NCBI GenBank assembly: GCA_041581635.1
Contig: JBFICW010000002.1
Coordinates: 82,505-146,504, forward strand
Reading direction: 5' to 3'
Length of the DNA: 64,000 nt
Origin: Porticoccus sp041581635
Lineage (GTDB): Bacteria; Pseudomonadota; Gammaproteobacteria; Pseudomonadales; Porticoccaceae
The notes below the pieces were generated by a model. It was not told the origin of the DNA, did no database searches, and worked only from the letters and a program-made list of their open reading frames with translations. Shown here piece after piece: positions 1 to 8,083 of this stretch. A program made the position numbers and the translations under genes. Position 1 is the stretch's first letter. The number at the start of each line of letters is the position of its first letter.

Positions 1-1
1 G

Positions 2-496
2 GTTCGAGCAGATTTTTACAATCCGATTTCACGATTTCTGGTCAAAGCCACACATCTGCCCAGCCAACCGCTGAGAAAGCTATTACCAACGTATCGTTCT
101 TTTGACATGGCCAGCTTGGTACTGGCGATATTAGTCCAGTGGCTGGTCATTCAGCTCACCGCCACCATCAACGGTGCTGGGATAGTTAACGTATTTATAG
201 CATTATCCTGGGGTGCCGTTGGCGTACTATCACTCATTCTGAATCTATACCTCTACGGCCTTCTCGTCATTATTATTGTTAGCTGGGTTGCACCGCAGAG
301 CCAACACCCCGTGCTTCTGCTGCTGAATCAACTGATTGGCCCCGCTATGGCACCTTTTCGACGAATTATCCCCCCACTGGGAGGGCTCGACCTATCGCCA
401 ATCTTTATGTTCCTGGTCATCAATATGCTACAGATATTTGTGCGTGGGATCGCGGGCTACTTGCAGCTGCCGCCCCAGATCGTGCCGGGCATCTAG
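2..496 (+). CDS. yggT: YggT family membrane protein, 5' end cut by window
   Basis: The reading frame is open from the first bases of the window; 164 residues are visible and the N-terminus is missing. The first residues read RADFYNPISRF, typical of the linker between the two hydrophobic halves of YggT proteins, so an apparent ATG at 107 is internal. After it come hydrophobic segments around nt 107-175, 190-290 and 380-470, with a second RRIIPPLGGLDLSPI repeat-like loop. YggT proteins are inner-membrane proteins of poorly defined function, linked to osmotic tolerance or division in some bacteria. The gene usually sits between proC and yggU, and yggU does follow here. Identity is confident, function is not. 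Confidence 0.88.
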   Translation, partial: VRADFYNPISRFLVKATHLPSQPLRKLLPTYRSFDMASLVLAILVQWLVIQLTATINGAGIVNVFIALSWGAVGVLSLILNLYLYGLLVIIIVSWVAPQSQHPVLLLLNQLIGPAMAPFRRIIPPLGGLDLSPIFMFLVINMLQIFVRGIAGYLQLPPQIVPGI

Positions 497-567
497 CGGC
501 CCTAGCAAGATAACTCGATGCCAGACTCAATTAAACGCAACGACCTCAGCGACATCACTGACACTCA

Positions 568-873
568 ATGAGCGATCATTATCAGTGGCAGGGAGATGAT
601 TTGTTACTGCACTGCCAGCTCCAGCCCCGCGCATCCAAAAACGAGATTGTCGGGATTCATGACAGCCGGCTCAAAATTCGCATCACGGCGCCACCGGTAG
701 ACGGGAAGGCCAATCAGCATTTGATTGGCCTGGCAAGCAAGTGGTTTGGCACACCCAGGGGGGAAATTTCAATTGTAAGAGGCGAAACCGGCCGTCAAAA
801 AACCCTTCTGATTAAAAGCCCATGCCGACTCCCAGAGGAGGCCAGCATTGCACACCCTAAATCGCAGCTCTAA
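568..873 (+). CDS. yggU: DUF167/UPF0235 family protein YggU
   Basis: A 101-residue protein with the family core from about residue 18: PRASKNEIVGI, then LKIRITAPPVDGKAN and a basic C-terminal half. Length and motif match the UPF0235 family, a small alpha/beta fold of unknown biochemical role. It lies 71 bp downstream of yggT on the same strand, the usual arrangement. The last 12 or so residues are beyond the conserved core. The ATG at 568 places the core at the normal distance from the N-terminus. I infer co-transcription with yggT; nothing visible suggests a more specific function. Confidence 0.9.
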   Translation: MSDHYQWQGDDLLLHCQLQPRASKNEIVGIHDSRLKIRITAPPVDGKANQHLIGLASKWFGTPRGEISIVRGETGRQKTLLIKSPCRLPEEASIAHPKSQL

Positions 874-912
874 TTACAGGGCCATTGATCACGATCGACG
901 GATTGTGACGCT

Positions 913-1632
913 TTATTGCGATAGTGCCATCTGTTGCACCTTGACCAGGTCGGCAATGCCTTTTTTTGCCAACCCCATCATCTGCTGGAACTCATCTTCC
1001 GAAAACGGTGCTTCTTCAGCGGTTCCCTGAACCTCAATAAAACCACCGGTACTATTCATCACAACATTCATGTCCGTTTCGGCATTGGAATCTTCGGCAT
1101 AATCCAGATCCAATATTGGCGTACCTTTATAAATACCCACCGACACCGAAGCCACCATGTTGTTCAGTGGATTTTCCTTAACTTTACCCGCTTCGCGCAA
1201 ATGAGTGATCGCATCAGTCAAGGCCACACAGGCACCGGTGATAGAGGCAGTACGCGTTCCACCATCAGCCTGAATCACATCACAATCCACGGTGATCGTA
1301 TTTTCGCCCAAAGCCTCGAGATTCACTGCGGCGCGTAGAGACCGCCCAATTAATCGCTGGATTTCCATCGTTCTCCCACCCTGCTTGCCGCGAGAGGCTT
1401 CCCGCGCCATACGTGAACCCGTAGAGCGAGGCAGCATACCGTACTCGGCTGTCACCCAACCCTGCCCCTTGCCACGCAGAAAACGGGGAACTGAATTTTC
1501 GACACTGGCAGTACAGATCACCTTTGTTTCACCAAATTCAACCAACACCGAACCTTCGGCGTGCTTGGTGTAATTCCGGGTAATTTTTATCGTACGAAGT
1601 TGTTCTGGGCGGCGGCCACTGGGTCGAGACAT
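913..1632 (-). CDS. rph: Ribonuclease PH
   Basis: A 239-residue protein of the normal RNase PH length. It starts MSRPSGRRPEQLRTI, as in the family, and carries the substrate-channel region GSRMAREASRGKQGGRTMEI (about residues 72-91), the ADGGTRTASITGA strand (about 124) and the catalytic aspartates in DLDYAEDSNAETDMNVVM. The enzyme is a phosphorolytic 3'-to-5' exonuclease that trims the 3' ends of tRNA precursors in the cytoplasm. It is divergent from yicC across about 110 bp, an arrangement common in gammaproteobacteria. It is full length, unlike the frameshifted rph of E. coli K-12. Confidence 0.97.
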   Translation of the reverse strand: MSRPSGRRPEQLRTIKITRNYTKHAEGSVLVEFGETKVICTASVENSVPRFLRGKGQGWVTAEYGMLPRSTGSRMAREASRGKQGGRTMEIQRLIGRSLRAAVNLEALGENTITVDCDVIQADGGTRTASITGACVALTDAITHLREAGKVKENPLNNMVASVSVGIYKGTPILDLDYAEDSNAETDMNVVMNSTGGFIEVQGTAEEAPFSEDEFQQMMGLAKKGIADLVKVQQMALSQ

Positions 1633-1741
1633 TGGTATTTCCTGTCAACTGTAAAAAGGGTCGTTATTTTAGCGGAATTATTTCGCTCATGTTGCGCCGT
1701 GTTACCATGTGCGCCTATTTTTTTCACCCACGGAGCTCCAG

Positions 1742-2605
1742 ATGCCCAGCAGTATGACCGCCTTTGCCCGCCAGACTATCGAATGTGACTGGGGAACCGC
1801 TGCCTGGGAAATTCGATCAGTCAACCATCGCTATCTCGAAACCAATTTTCGAATGCCCGAAACCGTGCGTGAAATTGAAATGGTACTGCGAGAACTTGCC
1901 CGAAAACACTTACAACGGGGCAAGGTAGACTGCTCTTTACAGCTCAACATTGCCTTGGGCTCGGGAAAGGTTGCAGTCAATTACGAACTCACCACACAGT
2001 ATATTGCTGCATGCGAACAACTAGCTGCTCAAATGGACAACCCCGCGAAGGTCTCACCCCTGGAAATTCTCCGCTGGCCCGGGGCATTAAAAGAACCCGA
2101 AGTGGATAGGGATGCCCTCAAGCAAGCACTTACCACACTGTTTGAAGGCACCTTAATTCAACTTGAGGAGGGCCGAAGCCGGGAGGGAGAAAAACTCAAA
2201 GCACTGATTGAGAAACGGCTTGACGCCATTACCTCTGAGGTCGAGGCCGTTCGAGTCAAACTCCCACAACTGCTAGAAGCCCAAAAGCAAAAAATTATTA
2301 ACCGCCTGCAAGAAGTCACCGCCGACCTCGATAGCGATCGACTAGAACAAGAATTGGTTTTTCTTGCCCAAAAAGCCGATGTGGACGAAGAACTCGATCG
2401 AATCGACACCCATCTGAGTGAAATTCGCAGGGTACTAAAACGTAGTGAACCCATTGGCAGGCGCCTGGACTTTTTGATGCAGGAGCTCAATCGTGAGGCC
2501 AACACCCTTGCCTCAAAATCCATCGCCAGCGACACTACACAATCTTCCGTCGAGCTCAAAGTACTCATCGAGCAAATGCGGGAACAGATCCAGAATATAG
2601 AATAG
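1742..2605 (+). CDS. yicC: YicC family endoribonuclease/stress protein
   Basis: A 287-residue protein. The frame is open further upstream, but the family N-terminus is SMTAFAR and the ATG at 1742 gives MPSSMTAFAR with a GGAG sequence just upstream, so that start is chosen. The N-terminal domain (to about 160) and the C-terminal DUF1732 domain, with RRLDFLMQELNREANTLAS near residue 245, are both present. YicC proteins are RNA-degradation factors; E. coli YicC has been reported to act on the sRNA RyhB. The gene is divergent from rph and 18 bp upstream of gmk, so yicC-gmk are probably one transcript. Confidence 0.93.
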   Translation: MPSSMTAFARQTIECDWGTAAWEIRSVNHRYLETNFRMPETVREIEMVLRELARKHLQRGKVDCSLQLNIALGSGKVAVNYELTTQYIAACEQLAAQMDNPAKVSPLEILRWPGALKEPEVDRDALKQALTTLFEGTLIQLEEGRSREGEKLKALIEKRLDAITSEVEAVRVKLPQLLEAQKQKIINRLQEVTADLDSDRLEQELVFLAQKADVDEELDRIDTHLSEIRRVLKRSEPIGRRLDFLMQELNREANTLASKSIASDTTQSSVELKVLIEQMREQIQNIE

Positions 2606-2623
2606 GCGGAGTATCCACGAACT

Positions 2624-3241
2624 ATGTCCAGTAGAGGCACCCTATACACCATCTCTGCACCGTCGGGCGCAGGAAAAACCAGCCTGGTCAACGCCCTGAT
2701 TAAACGCTGCGATGATATTTGCGTCTCGGTTTCTCATACTACGCGACCTATGCGGCCCGGGGAGCAAGATGGCATCAACTATCATTTCGTCAATGAGAAC
2801 ACCTTCATTGACATGCTCAACAAGAACGCCTTTTTGGAGCACGCCCAAGTATTTAACAATTACTATGGCACCTCGCGAAGCTGGGTAGAGCAGGTTTTAG
2901 AGCAGGGAAAAGACGTCATCCTCGAAATCGACTGGCAAGGTGCCGCACAAATTCGTCGATTACTTCCCGATTGTGTCGGCATCTTTATACTTCCCCCATC
3001 ACTCAAGACATTAGAAGAACGACTCAACGGTCGCGGACAGGACGACCCCGATGTTATCCGCCACCGCCTGGCTGAAGCACAGGAAGAAATGTCCCATCAT
3101 GTGGAAGCCGATTATCTGGTGATTAATGACCAATTCGATACGGCGCTGGCACAACTGGAGTCCATTGTCGTCAGCCAACGCTTAAAAAGGGGCAATCAAC
3201 AGCAAAGAAATGGCAAGTTACTCAGGGATTTGTTGTCCTGA
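2624..3241 (+). CDS. gmk: Guanylate kinase
   Basis: A 205-residue enzyme that phosphorylates GMP to GDP with ATP in the cytoplasm. The P-loop APSGAGKT is at residues 12-19, followed by the GMP-binding SHTTRPMRPGEQDGINYHFV region (about 42-61) and the LEIDWQGAAQIR segment near residue 100. Length and motif order match bacterial guanylate kinases. It follows yicC by 18 bp and is followed by a strong hairpin terminator, so it is probably the last gene of that transcript. Its position near rpoZ-spoT fits the shared theme of guanine nucleotide homeostasis. Confidence 0.97.
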   Translation: MSSRGTLYTISAPSGAGKTSLVNALIKRCDDICVSVSHTTRPMRPGEQDGINYHFVNENTFIDMLNKNAFLEHAQVFNNYYGTSRSWVEQVLEQGKDVILEIDWQGAAQIRRLLPDCVGIFILPPSLKTLEERLNGRGQDDPDVIRHRLAEAQEEMSHHVEADYLVINDQFDTALAQLESIVVSQRLKRGNQQQRNGKLLRDLLS

Positions 3242-3269
3242 AACCCGCAATTTTGTAAAATGATAGGTT

Positions 3270-3293
3270 CCGCGGTCAACCGCGGTGTTTTTT
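3270..3293 (+). terminator. Rho-independent terminator after gmk
   Basis: A perfect CCGCGG / TCAA / CCGCGG hairpin is followed by G and a run of six T. It begins 28 bp after the gmk stop and separates gmk from rpoZ, so rpoZ should have its own promoter in the following 70 bp. Confidence 0.85.
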
Positions 3294-3362
3294 CTTTGCT
3301 TGTCACTTTTTACTTATCGAGATGCAAGCAATCACACAATCGAATAATGAACGGAACAGCAT

Positions 3363-3653
3363 ATGGCCCGTATTACTGTTGAAGACTGCCTCGACCACGT
3401 GGATAACCGTTTTGAGCTTGTCATGGTAAGCTCTAAACGCGCACGACAACTGGCCGTTGGCGGAAAAGAACCCCTGCTACCCTGGGAAAACGACAAACCT
3501 ACTGTTATGGCATTACGTGAAATCGAAGCCGGCCTAGTAGATGCCAGCATCCTCGACGAGAAAGAAGAGCCAGAAGAGTTTTTGATGGAGTCTATAGGCG
3601 AAGAAGAGAGCACCACCGCTTCCGAGCTACCCGCTACTCCTGAAGCTGAATAA
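3363..3653 (+). CDS. rpoZ: RNA polymerase omega subunit
   Basis: A 96-residue protein starting MARITVEDCLDHVDNRFELV with the SSKRARQL helix and NDKPTVMALREIEAGL, all diagnostic of omega. Omega helps assemble beta' into RNA polymerase and forms part of the ppGpp-binding site 1 in E. coli. The acidic Glu/Ser/Thr-rich tail after about residue 65 is variable in the family. It lies directly upstream of spoT, the classic gmk-rpoZ-spoT order, which links the ppGpp synthase/hydrolase to one of its polymerase targets. Confidence 0.97.
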   Translation: MARITVEDCLDHVDNRFELVMVSSKRARQLAVGGKEPLLPWENDKPTVMALREIEAGLVDASILDEKEEPEEFLMESIGEEESTTASELPATPEAE

Positions 3654-3678
3654 CCCTCGTTTAGGGGGAGGAAATGAC

Positions 3679-5781
3679 TTGGACGCTATAGACGCACTTA
3701 GCCACAAGCTTTCCTCCTACCTCGACCCCGTCCAAGTCCAGGATATTATCAGCGCCTACCACTTCGCCTTCAAATGCCACGAGGGCCAGTACCGCCAAAG
3801 TGGTGAGCCCTACATTACACACCCCTTAGCTGTCGCCAACATTCTGGCCGATATGCATCTCGACCATGAAAGCCTGATGGCCGCACTGTTGCACGACGTC
3901 ATTGAAGATACGGACGCCAGTAAGGAAGAGCTCGCCCAACGCTTTAGCCCCACAGTGGCTGATCTGGTTGATGGGGTCAGCAAGCTTAGTGAGATTGAGT
4001 TCACCTCCAGAGCTGAGCAACAAGCCGAAAATTTCCAGAAAATGACCTTGGCCATGGCTAAGGATATTCGCGTGATGCTGGTAAAACTGGCGGACCGGCT
4101 ACACAACATGCGCACCCTGCAAGTACTCAGTCCGGCAAAACGACGCAGAATAGCCCGTGAAACACTGGAAATTTATGCGCCCATTGCTCAGAGATTAGGT
4201 ATTAACGACATCAAAATCGAGTTCGAGGAATTAGGTTTTGCTGCCATGTATCCGGTGAGATACGCCAGGATGCGCGAGGCAAGAAAGGCGGCCAGAGGGC
4301 ACCGTAAAGAAATTGTTGATGAAATCAAAGACAGCATTGAAATTCGTCTGAATAAAGAATCGATCTCTGCAGAGGTAACCGGACGCGAAAAACATCTCTG
4401 GAGCATCTACCAGAAAATGAAGAGCAAGAAAAAATCATTCCGAGAAATTATGGATGTCTTTGCTTTTCGCATCGTAGTTGAATCGGTAGACGACTGTTAC
4501 CGAACGCTGGGAATTATTCACAACCTGTTTAAACCCGTACCAGGGGAATTCAAAGACTATATCGCCATACCGAAAGTGAACGGCTACCAATCTCTACACA
4601 ACATTTTGGTCGGCATGCACGGCGTTCCCATCGAAGTTCAGATAAGAACTCGCGACATGAACGCCATGGCAAACTTTGGCATTGCCTCACATTGGCTGTA
4701 CAAATCACGGGAAGAAGGCTCACCGAGAACCAACCGCTGGGTTCAAGGCCTATTGGAAATTCAGCAACAGGCTGGTAACTCTCTCGAATTTATCGAGCAT
4801 GTAAAAACCGACCTGTTTCCCGATGAAGTCTACGTGTTTACCTCAAAGGGCGAAATTATTTCACTACCCTCTGGAGCCACCCCCGTCGACTTTGCCTATG
4901 CAGTTCATACCGATGTCGGCAATTCCTGTGTTGCCTGTAAGATTAACGGCCAGCTAACGTCACTTTCCGAACCTCTTCAAAGTGGAAGCAAAGTAAAAAT
5001 TGTCACCGCAAAAGATGCTCAACCAAACCCCTCCTGGCTGAACTTTGTGATGACGGCTAAAGCCCGTAGCGCCATTCGTCATTTCCTCAAACACCAGCAA
5101 CATGACGAGTCCGTGGAGCTGGGCAAAAGGCTATTGGATCGAGCGCTGGAAAATTTTGGCACCAACTATAAAAGTATCAGGAAATCCTGGATTAAACGGA
5201 TACTGGTAGAGACTGGCGCCGCCACATTTGAAGATGTCTTGCAACAAATCGGCCTGGGAAATCGCTTGGCCTATGCGGTGGCCAACCTGATGGCTCCGCC
5301 ATCAATGCGCAAAGAAACAACACCGAAAGAATTCAAGTCACCCATCATGATCGATACCAGTGACGGCCTGGTCATTAACTATGCCCGCTGTTGCCACCCC
5401 ATTCCCGGCGACCCCATTCTTGGCCACCTAAGCCCGGGGAAGGGGTTGGTGGTGCACAGAGAGTCCTGCAACAACCTCAATGAGATTCGTACAAATACTG
5501 AAAAGTGCATACCATTGAACTGGTCTCCGAAGGTGAAGGGCGACTTCCCAGTGGAGTTCAAGGTTGAACTCATTTCCGAGAGAGGCATTATCGCCACCCT
5601 TGCCTCGCGTATCTCCGAGTGCGAAGCAACCATTCATCAAATAAGTATTAAAGAGCGCGACCCCCACTCAGGCATTGTCGATCTTGTCATTGACGTGAAG
5701 GGCCGTATTCATCTCGCACAAGTAATGCGCCGAATCCGCAACCTGAAGCAGGTGCAGCGGGTCTACCGCATCAAAAGCTGA
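3679..5781 (+). CDS. spoT: Bifunctional (p)ppGpp synthase/hydrolase SpoT
   Basis: A 700-residue RSH protein. The start is TTG at 3679, preceded by a strong GGGGAGG Shine-Dalgarno; the nearby ATG at 3674 is out of frame. The hydrolase HD motif is intact (LLHDVIEDT, residues 70-78), with HNMRTL near 142. The synthetase domain (about 240-350) has MDVFAFRI, NGYQSLH and VQIRTRDM. TGS (about 385-445) and C-terminal ACT (about 625-700) domains follow. The loop expected to read RXKD in bifunctional enzymes reads EFKD at residues 290-293 (nt 4546-4557), partway to the EXDD form of RelA. ridA follows by 17 bp. Confidence 0.95.
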   Translation: MDAIDALSHKLSSYLDPVQVQDIISAYHFAFKCHEGQYRQSGEPYITHPLAVANILADMHLDHESLMAALLHDVIEDTDASKEELAQRFSPTVADLVDGVSKLSEIEFTSRAEQQAENFQKMTLAMAKDIRVMLVKLADRLHNMRTLQVLSPAKRRRIARETLEIYAPIAQRLGINDIKIEFEELGFAAMYPVRYARMREARKAARGHRKEIVDEIKDSIEIRLNKESISAEVTGREKHLWSIYQKMKSKKKSFREIMDVFAFRIVVESVDDCYRTLGIIHNLFKPVPGEFKDYIAIPKVNGYQSLHNILVGMHGVPIEVQIRTRDMNAMANFGIASHWLYKSREEGSPRTNRWVQGLLEIQQQAGNSLEFIEHVKTDLFPDEVYVFTSKGEIISLPSGATPVDFAYAVHTDVGNSCVACKINGQLTSLSEPLQSGSKVKIVTAKDAQPNPSWLNFVMTAKARSAIRHFLKHQQHDESVELGKRLLDRALENFGTNYKSIRKSWIKRILVETGAATFEDVLQQIGLGNRLAYAVANLMAPPSMRKETTPKEFKSPIMIDTSDGLVINYARCCHPIPGDPILGHLSPGKGLVVHRESCNNLNEIRTNTEKCIPLNWSPKVKGDFPVEFKVELISERGIIATLASRISECEATIHQISIKERDPHSGIVDLVIDVKGRIHLAQVMRRIRNLKQVQRVYRIKS

Positions 5782-5798
5782 CAATCGAGGACATTCGT

Positions 5799-6182
5799 AT
5801 GATCAATAAAGCCGTCATCAGTACGGAAGAAGCACCCGCTGCCATTGGCACCTATTCGCAAGCGATTAAAGTGAACAATACCGTTTATCTCTCCGGGCAA
5901 ATCCCCCTTGACCCAAAAACAATGACCGTTGTAGATGAAAATATTGAGGCCGAAATTGAACAGGTATTTAAAAACCTGACCGCAGTTTGCGAAGCTGCCG
6001 GCGGCAATTTAAAAGATATTGTCAAACTGAACATTTACCTCACCGACCTCGGTAACTTTGCTACGGTGAATGAAGTCATGGCACGCTATTTTACAGAGCC
6101 CTATCCCGCCCGGGCAGCTATTGGAATCAACGAACTGCCAAAAGGCGTCGGGGTAGAAATGGATGGCATTATGGTCATCTAA
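5799..6182 (+). CDS. ridA: RidA family enamine/imine deaminase
   Basis: A 127-residue protein of the RidA/YjgF/UK114 family. It has SGQIPLDPKTM near residue 33, VKLNIYLTDLGNF near 80, and a C-terminal PARAAIGINELPKGVGVEMD region carrying the conserved Arg that binds the carboxylate of the imine. RidA hydrolyses reactive 2-aminoacrylate released by PLP enzymes to pyruvate and ammonia in the cytoplasm. It lies 17 bp after spoT, an arrangement also found in Pseudomonas and Enterobacteria, so it is probably co-transcribed. It is convergent with the following gene. Confidence 0.95.
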   Translation: MINKAVISTEEAPAAIGTYSQAIKVNNTVYLSGQIPLDPKTMTVVDENIEAEIEQVFKNLTAVCEAAGGNLKDIVKLNIYLTDLGNFATVNEVMARYFTEPYPARAAIGINELPKGVGVEMDGIMVI

Positions 6183-6211
6183 CAAAAATGTTGACGCCGA
6201 ACAGGAAGAGC

Positions 6212-7081
6212 TTAGGCACCCGGATCAGCGGCCAACAATGCACTGTAGCCTTCCCGATAGGTTGGGTAACGAAACTGATAACCACTGCTCTTTAATCGCT
6301 TGTTGCAACACCGACGCCCTCCCTCTCGGCGTGTTTCGTTACCCTCCTGCGCCGTCACCCCCAGCTCCTCAGCCAACCAAAGCTGTATCGTATGGGCCGA
6401 TACAGGCTCATTGTCTGAACCGAGATACAGGTTATTTAACGGCAGTCCCAGGCTAAACCTGTTCAACAAATGCGAAAATACCCCAGCGCAGTCCTCTGAA
6501 TGAATTCTGTTAGTCCACTGAACGGGGGCCACCGGGGCAATGACACCCTCGCGAACCTGTTTGATTAAGCGATTTCTTCCCGGGCCATAGATCCCAGAAA
6601 ACCTTAACACCACCGTTGGCAGGGGCAGTTGCTGTATCAGCTGCTCGGCCTCAAGCAACCGTTTTCCCCGAAATGATGAGGGGTTAGTTTCCGAGAGTTC
6701 ATCCACCCACTCTCCCTTGACCTGACCATAAGCCCCCGTGCTTGATGCCCAAAATAAGATACCTGGAGTCTCACTACTGCTATTCACAAGCGCCGCTTTC
6801 AATGACTTCGCACCCGCCACATATGCGCCCAAATAACCCTCGTCTGTTACCTTGTCAGGCGTCAGTGTCACCACAATGGCGTCAAAACTACTACTTTCCA
6901 GCAACCTTGTCAGAGTCGCTACATCCTTAATATCCCCGGCCACAGCATGAATATCCGGCGGCAGCACTTCTGGGTGACGACGCATGGCAACTGCCTGCCA
7001 GACCGAGTTGAGACCAGAACACTCCAGCTGGCGAATAGTGCGAACGCCTATGTCACCACAACCAATAAATAAAACTTTCAT
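6212..7081 (-). CDS. NAD(P)-dependent epimerase/dehydrogenase, YeeZ-like
   Basis: A 289-residue Rossmann protein. The start at 7081 (MKVLFIGCGDIG) is chosen over the ATG five codons upstream because it has AAGGA eight bases before it and places the nucleotide-binding GCGDIG right at the N-terminus. Later motifs are WASSTGAYGQ (about 115) and RFSGIYGPGRNR (about 165), as in extended short-chain dehydrogenases resembling E. coli YeeZ. The YxxxK catalytic pair typical of true SDRs is not obvious, so it may be atypical. Substrate unknown. It is divergent from oxyR across 72 bp, so it might be controlled by OxyR; that is inference only. Confidence 0.75.
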   Translation of the reverse strand: MKVLFIGCGDIGVRTIRQLECSGLNSVWQAVAMRRHPEVLPPDIHAVAGDIKDVATLTRLLESSSFDAIVVTLTPDKVTDEGYLGAYVAGAKSLKAALVNSSSETPGILFWASSTGAYGQVKGEWVDELSETNPSSFRGKRLLEAEQLIQQLPLPTVVLRFSGIYGPGRNRLIKQVREGVIAPVAPVQWTNRIHSEDCAGVFSHLLNRFSLGLPLNNLYLGSDNEPVSAHTIQLWLAEELGVTAQEGNETRREGGRRCCNKRLKSSGYQFRYPTYREGYSALLAADPGA

Positions 7082-7153
7082 GCACGATCCTTTCAATGAG
7101 CTTTCCTTTATTGATTTATTTTAGCTATTATTTTCTGCATAGAGGATTTTGCT

Positions 7154-8083
7154 ATGACCTTAACTGAATTACGCTACATCGTCACACTAGCGCAACAACA
7201 ACATTTTGGAAAAGCAGCCAAACTTTGTCATGTTAGCCAGCCAACGCTTAGCATTGCCGTCAAAAAACTTGAACAAGAACTCGGTGTTGACTTATTTGAG
7301 CGCTCGAAAAATAGTGTCCGCCCCACACCCATTGGCGAACAAGTCGTGGCTCAGGCACAACGAGTGTTAGAAGAGAGTGCCGCTATCAGAGACATTGCAT
7401 CTGCGGGCAAGGATCAGCTTAAAGCCCCTCTCTATGTAGGCGCCATTTTTACAATCGGTCCCTATTTGTTCCCACACTTTATTCCCGAACTACAAAAAGC
7501 TGTCCCGCAAATGCCGCTGGTCGTCGAAGAGGGCTTCACTGCCACCCTCAGAGAACGGCTTCGCAAAGGCGAACTGGATGTCATAATTGTTGCCTTACCT
7601 TTCAATGAACCCGATGTGGTCACCCAGCCCCTTTATTCAGAACCGTTTGTAGTGCTGCTGCCAGCAAACCACCCGCTGGCCAAAAAGAAGCAGATCACGC
7701 CGAATGACCTTGAATGGGAAAATGTTTTATTGCTGGGTGAGGGACACTGCTTTGGCGATCAGGTGCGCGAAGCACTCCCCAATCTAAACAAACACCATGA
7801 AGAGCATCTAGGACAAATCAGCACTCATAGTGAGGGTAGCTCCCTCGAAACACTTCGTCACATGGTGGCATCGGGGCTCGGCATAACTATCCTTCCATTG
7901 TCTGCAGCCGTCGACTCGGGCTATCGGGATGGGCTGCTGGTTACGCGCTCTTTTGCCGACCCCGTTCCCTGCCGAACCTCGGCCCTGGCATGGCGCGCAA
8001 GCTTTCCAAGACACAAGGCTATTGACGCGTTACGAAACGCCATCAAGCATCACCCTCTCCCAAGTTGCCCGGCAGTAGAATGA
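7154..8083 (+). CDS. oxyR: LysR-type peroxide regulator OxyR, lacking Cys208
   Basis: A 309-residue LysR-type regulator. The N-terminal winged helix is seen in MTLTELRYIVTLAQQQHFGK and SQPTLSIAVKKLEQELG (28-44). The effector domain has GPYLFPHFIPEL and the OxyR signature GEGHCF (195-200) with Cys at exactly 199, then SSLETLRHMVASGLGITILP. In E. coli-type OxyR, Cys199 forms a disulfide with Cys208; here 208 is Leu (nt 7775-7777). Other cysteines are 25, 273 and 305. The gene overlaps recG by four bases, the Pseudomonas oxyR-recG order. It should sense peroxide, but perhaps not by the standard disulfide. Confidence 0.9.
   Translation: MTLTELRYIVTLAQQQHFGKAAKLCHVSQPTLSIAVKKLEQELGVDLFERSKNSVRPTPIGEQVVAQAQRVLEESAAIRDIASAGKDQLKAPLYVGAIFTIGPYLFPHFIPELQKAVPQMPLVVEEGFTATLRERLRKGELDVIIVALPFNEPDVVTQPLYSEPFVVLLPANHPLAKKKQITPNDLEWENVLLLGEGHCFGDQVREALPNLNKHHEEHLGQISTHSEGSSLETLRHMVASGLGITILPLSAAVDSGYRDGLLVTRSFADPVPCRTSALAWRASFPRHKAIDALRNAIKHHPLPSCPAVE

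Noticed and set aside
2158..2691. 177-codon open frame antisense to yicC
   Set aside because: Serine/arginine-rich low-complexity translation with no family motifs; a shadow of yicC codon use.
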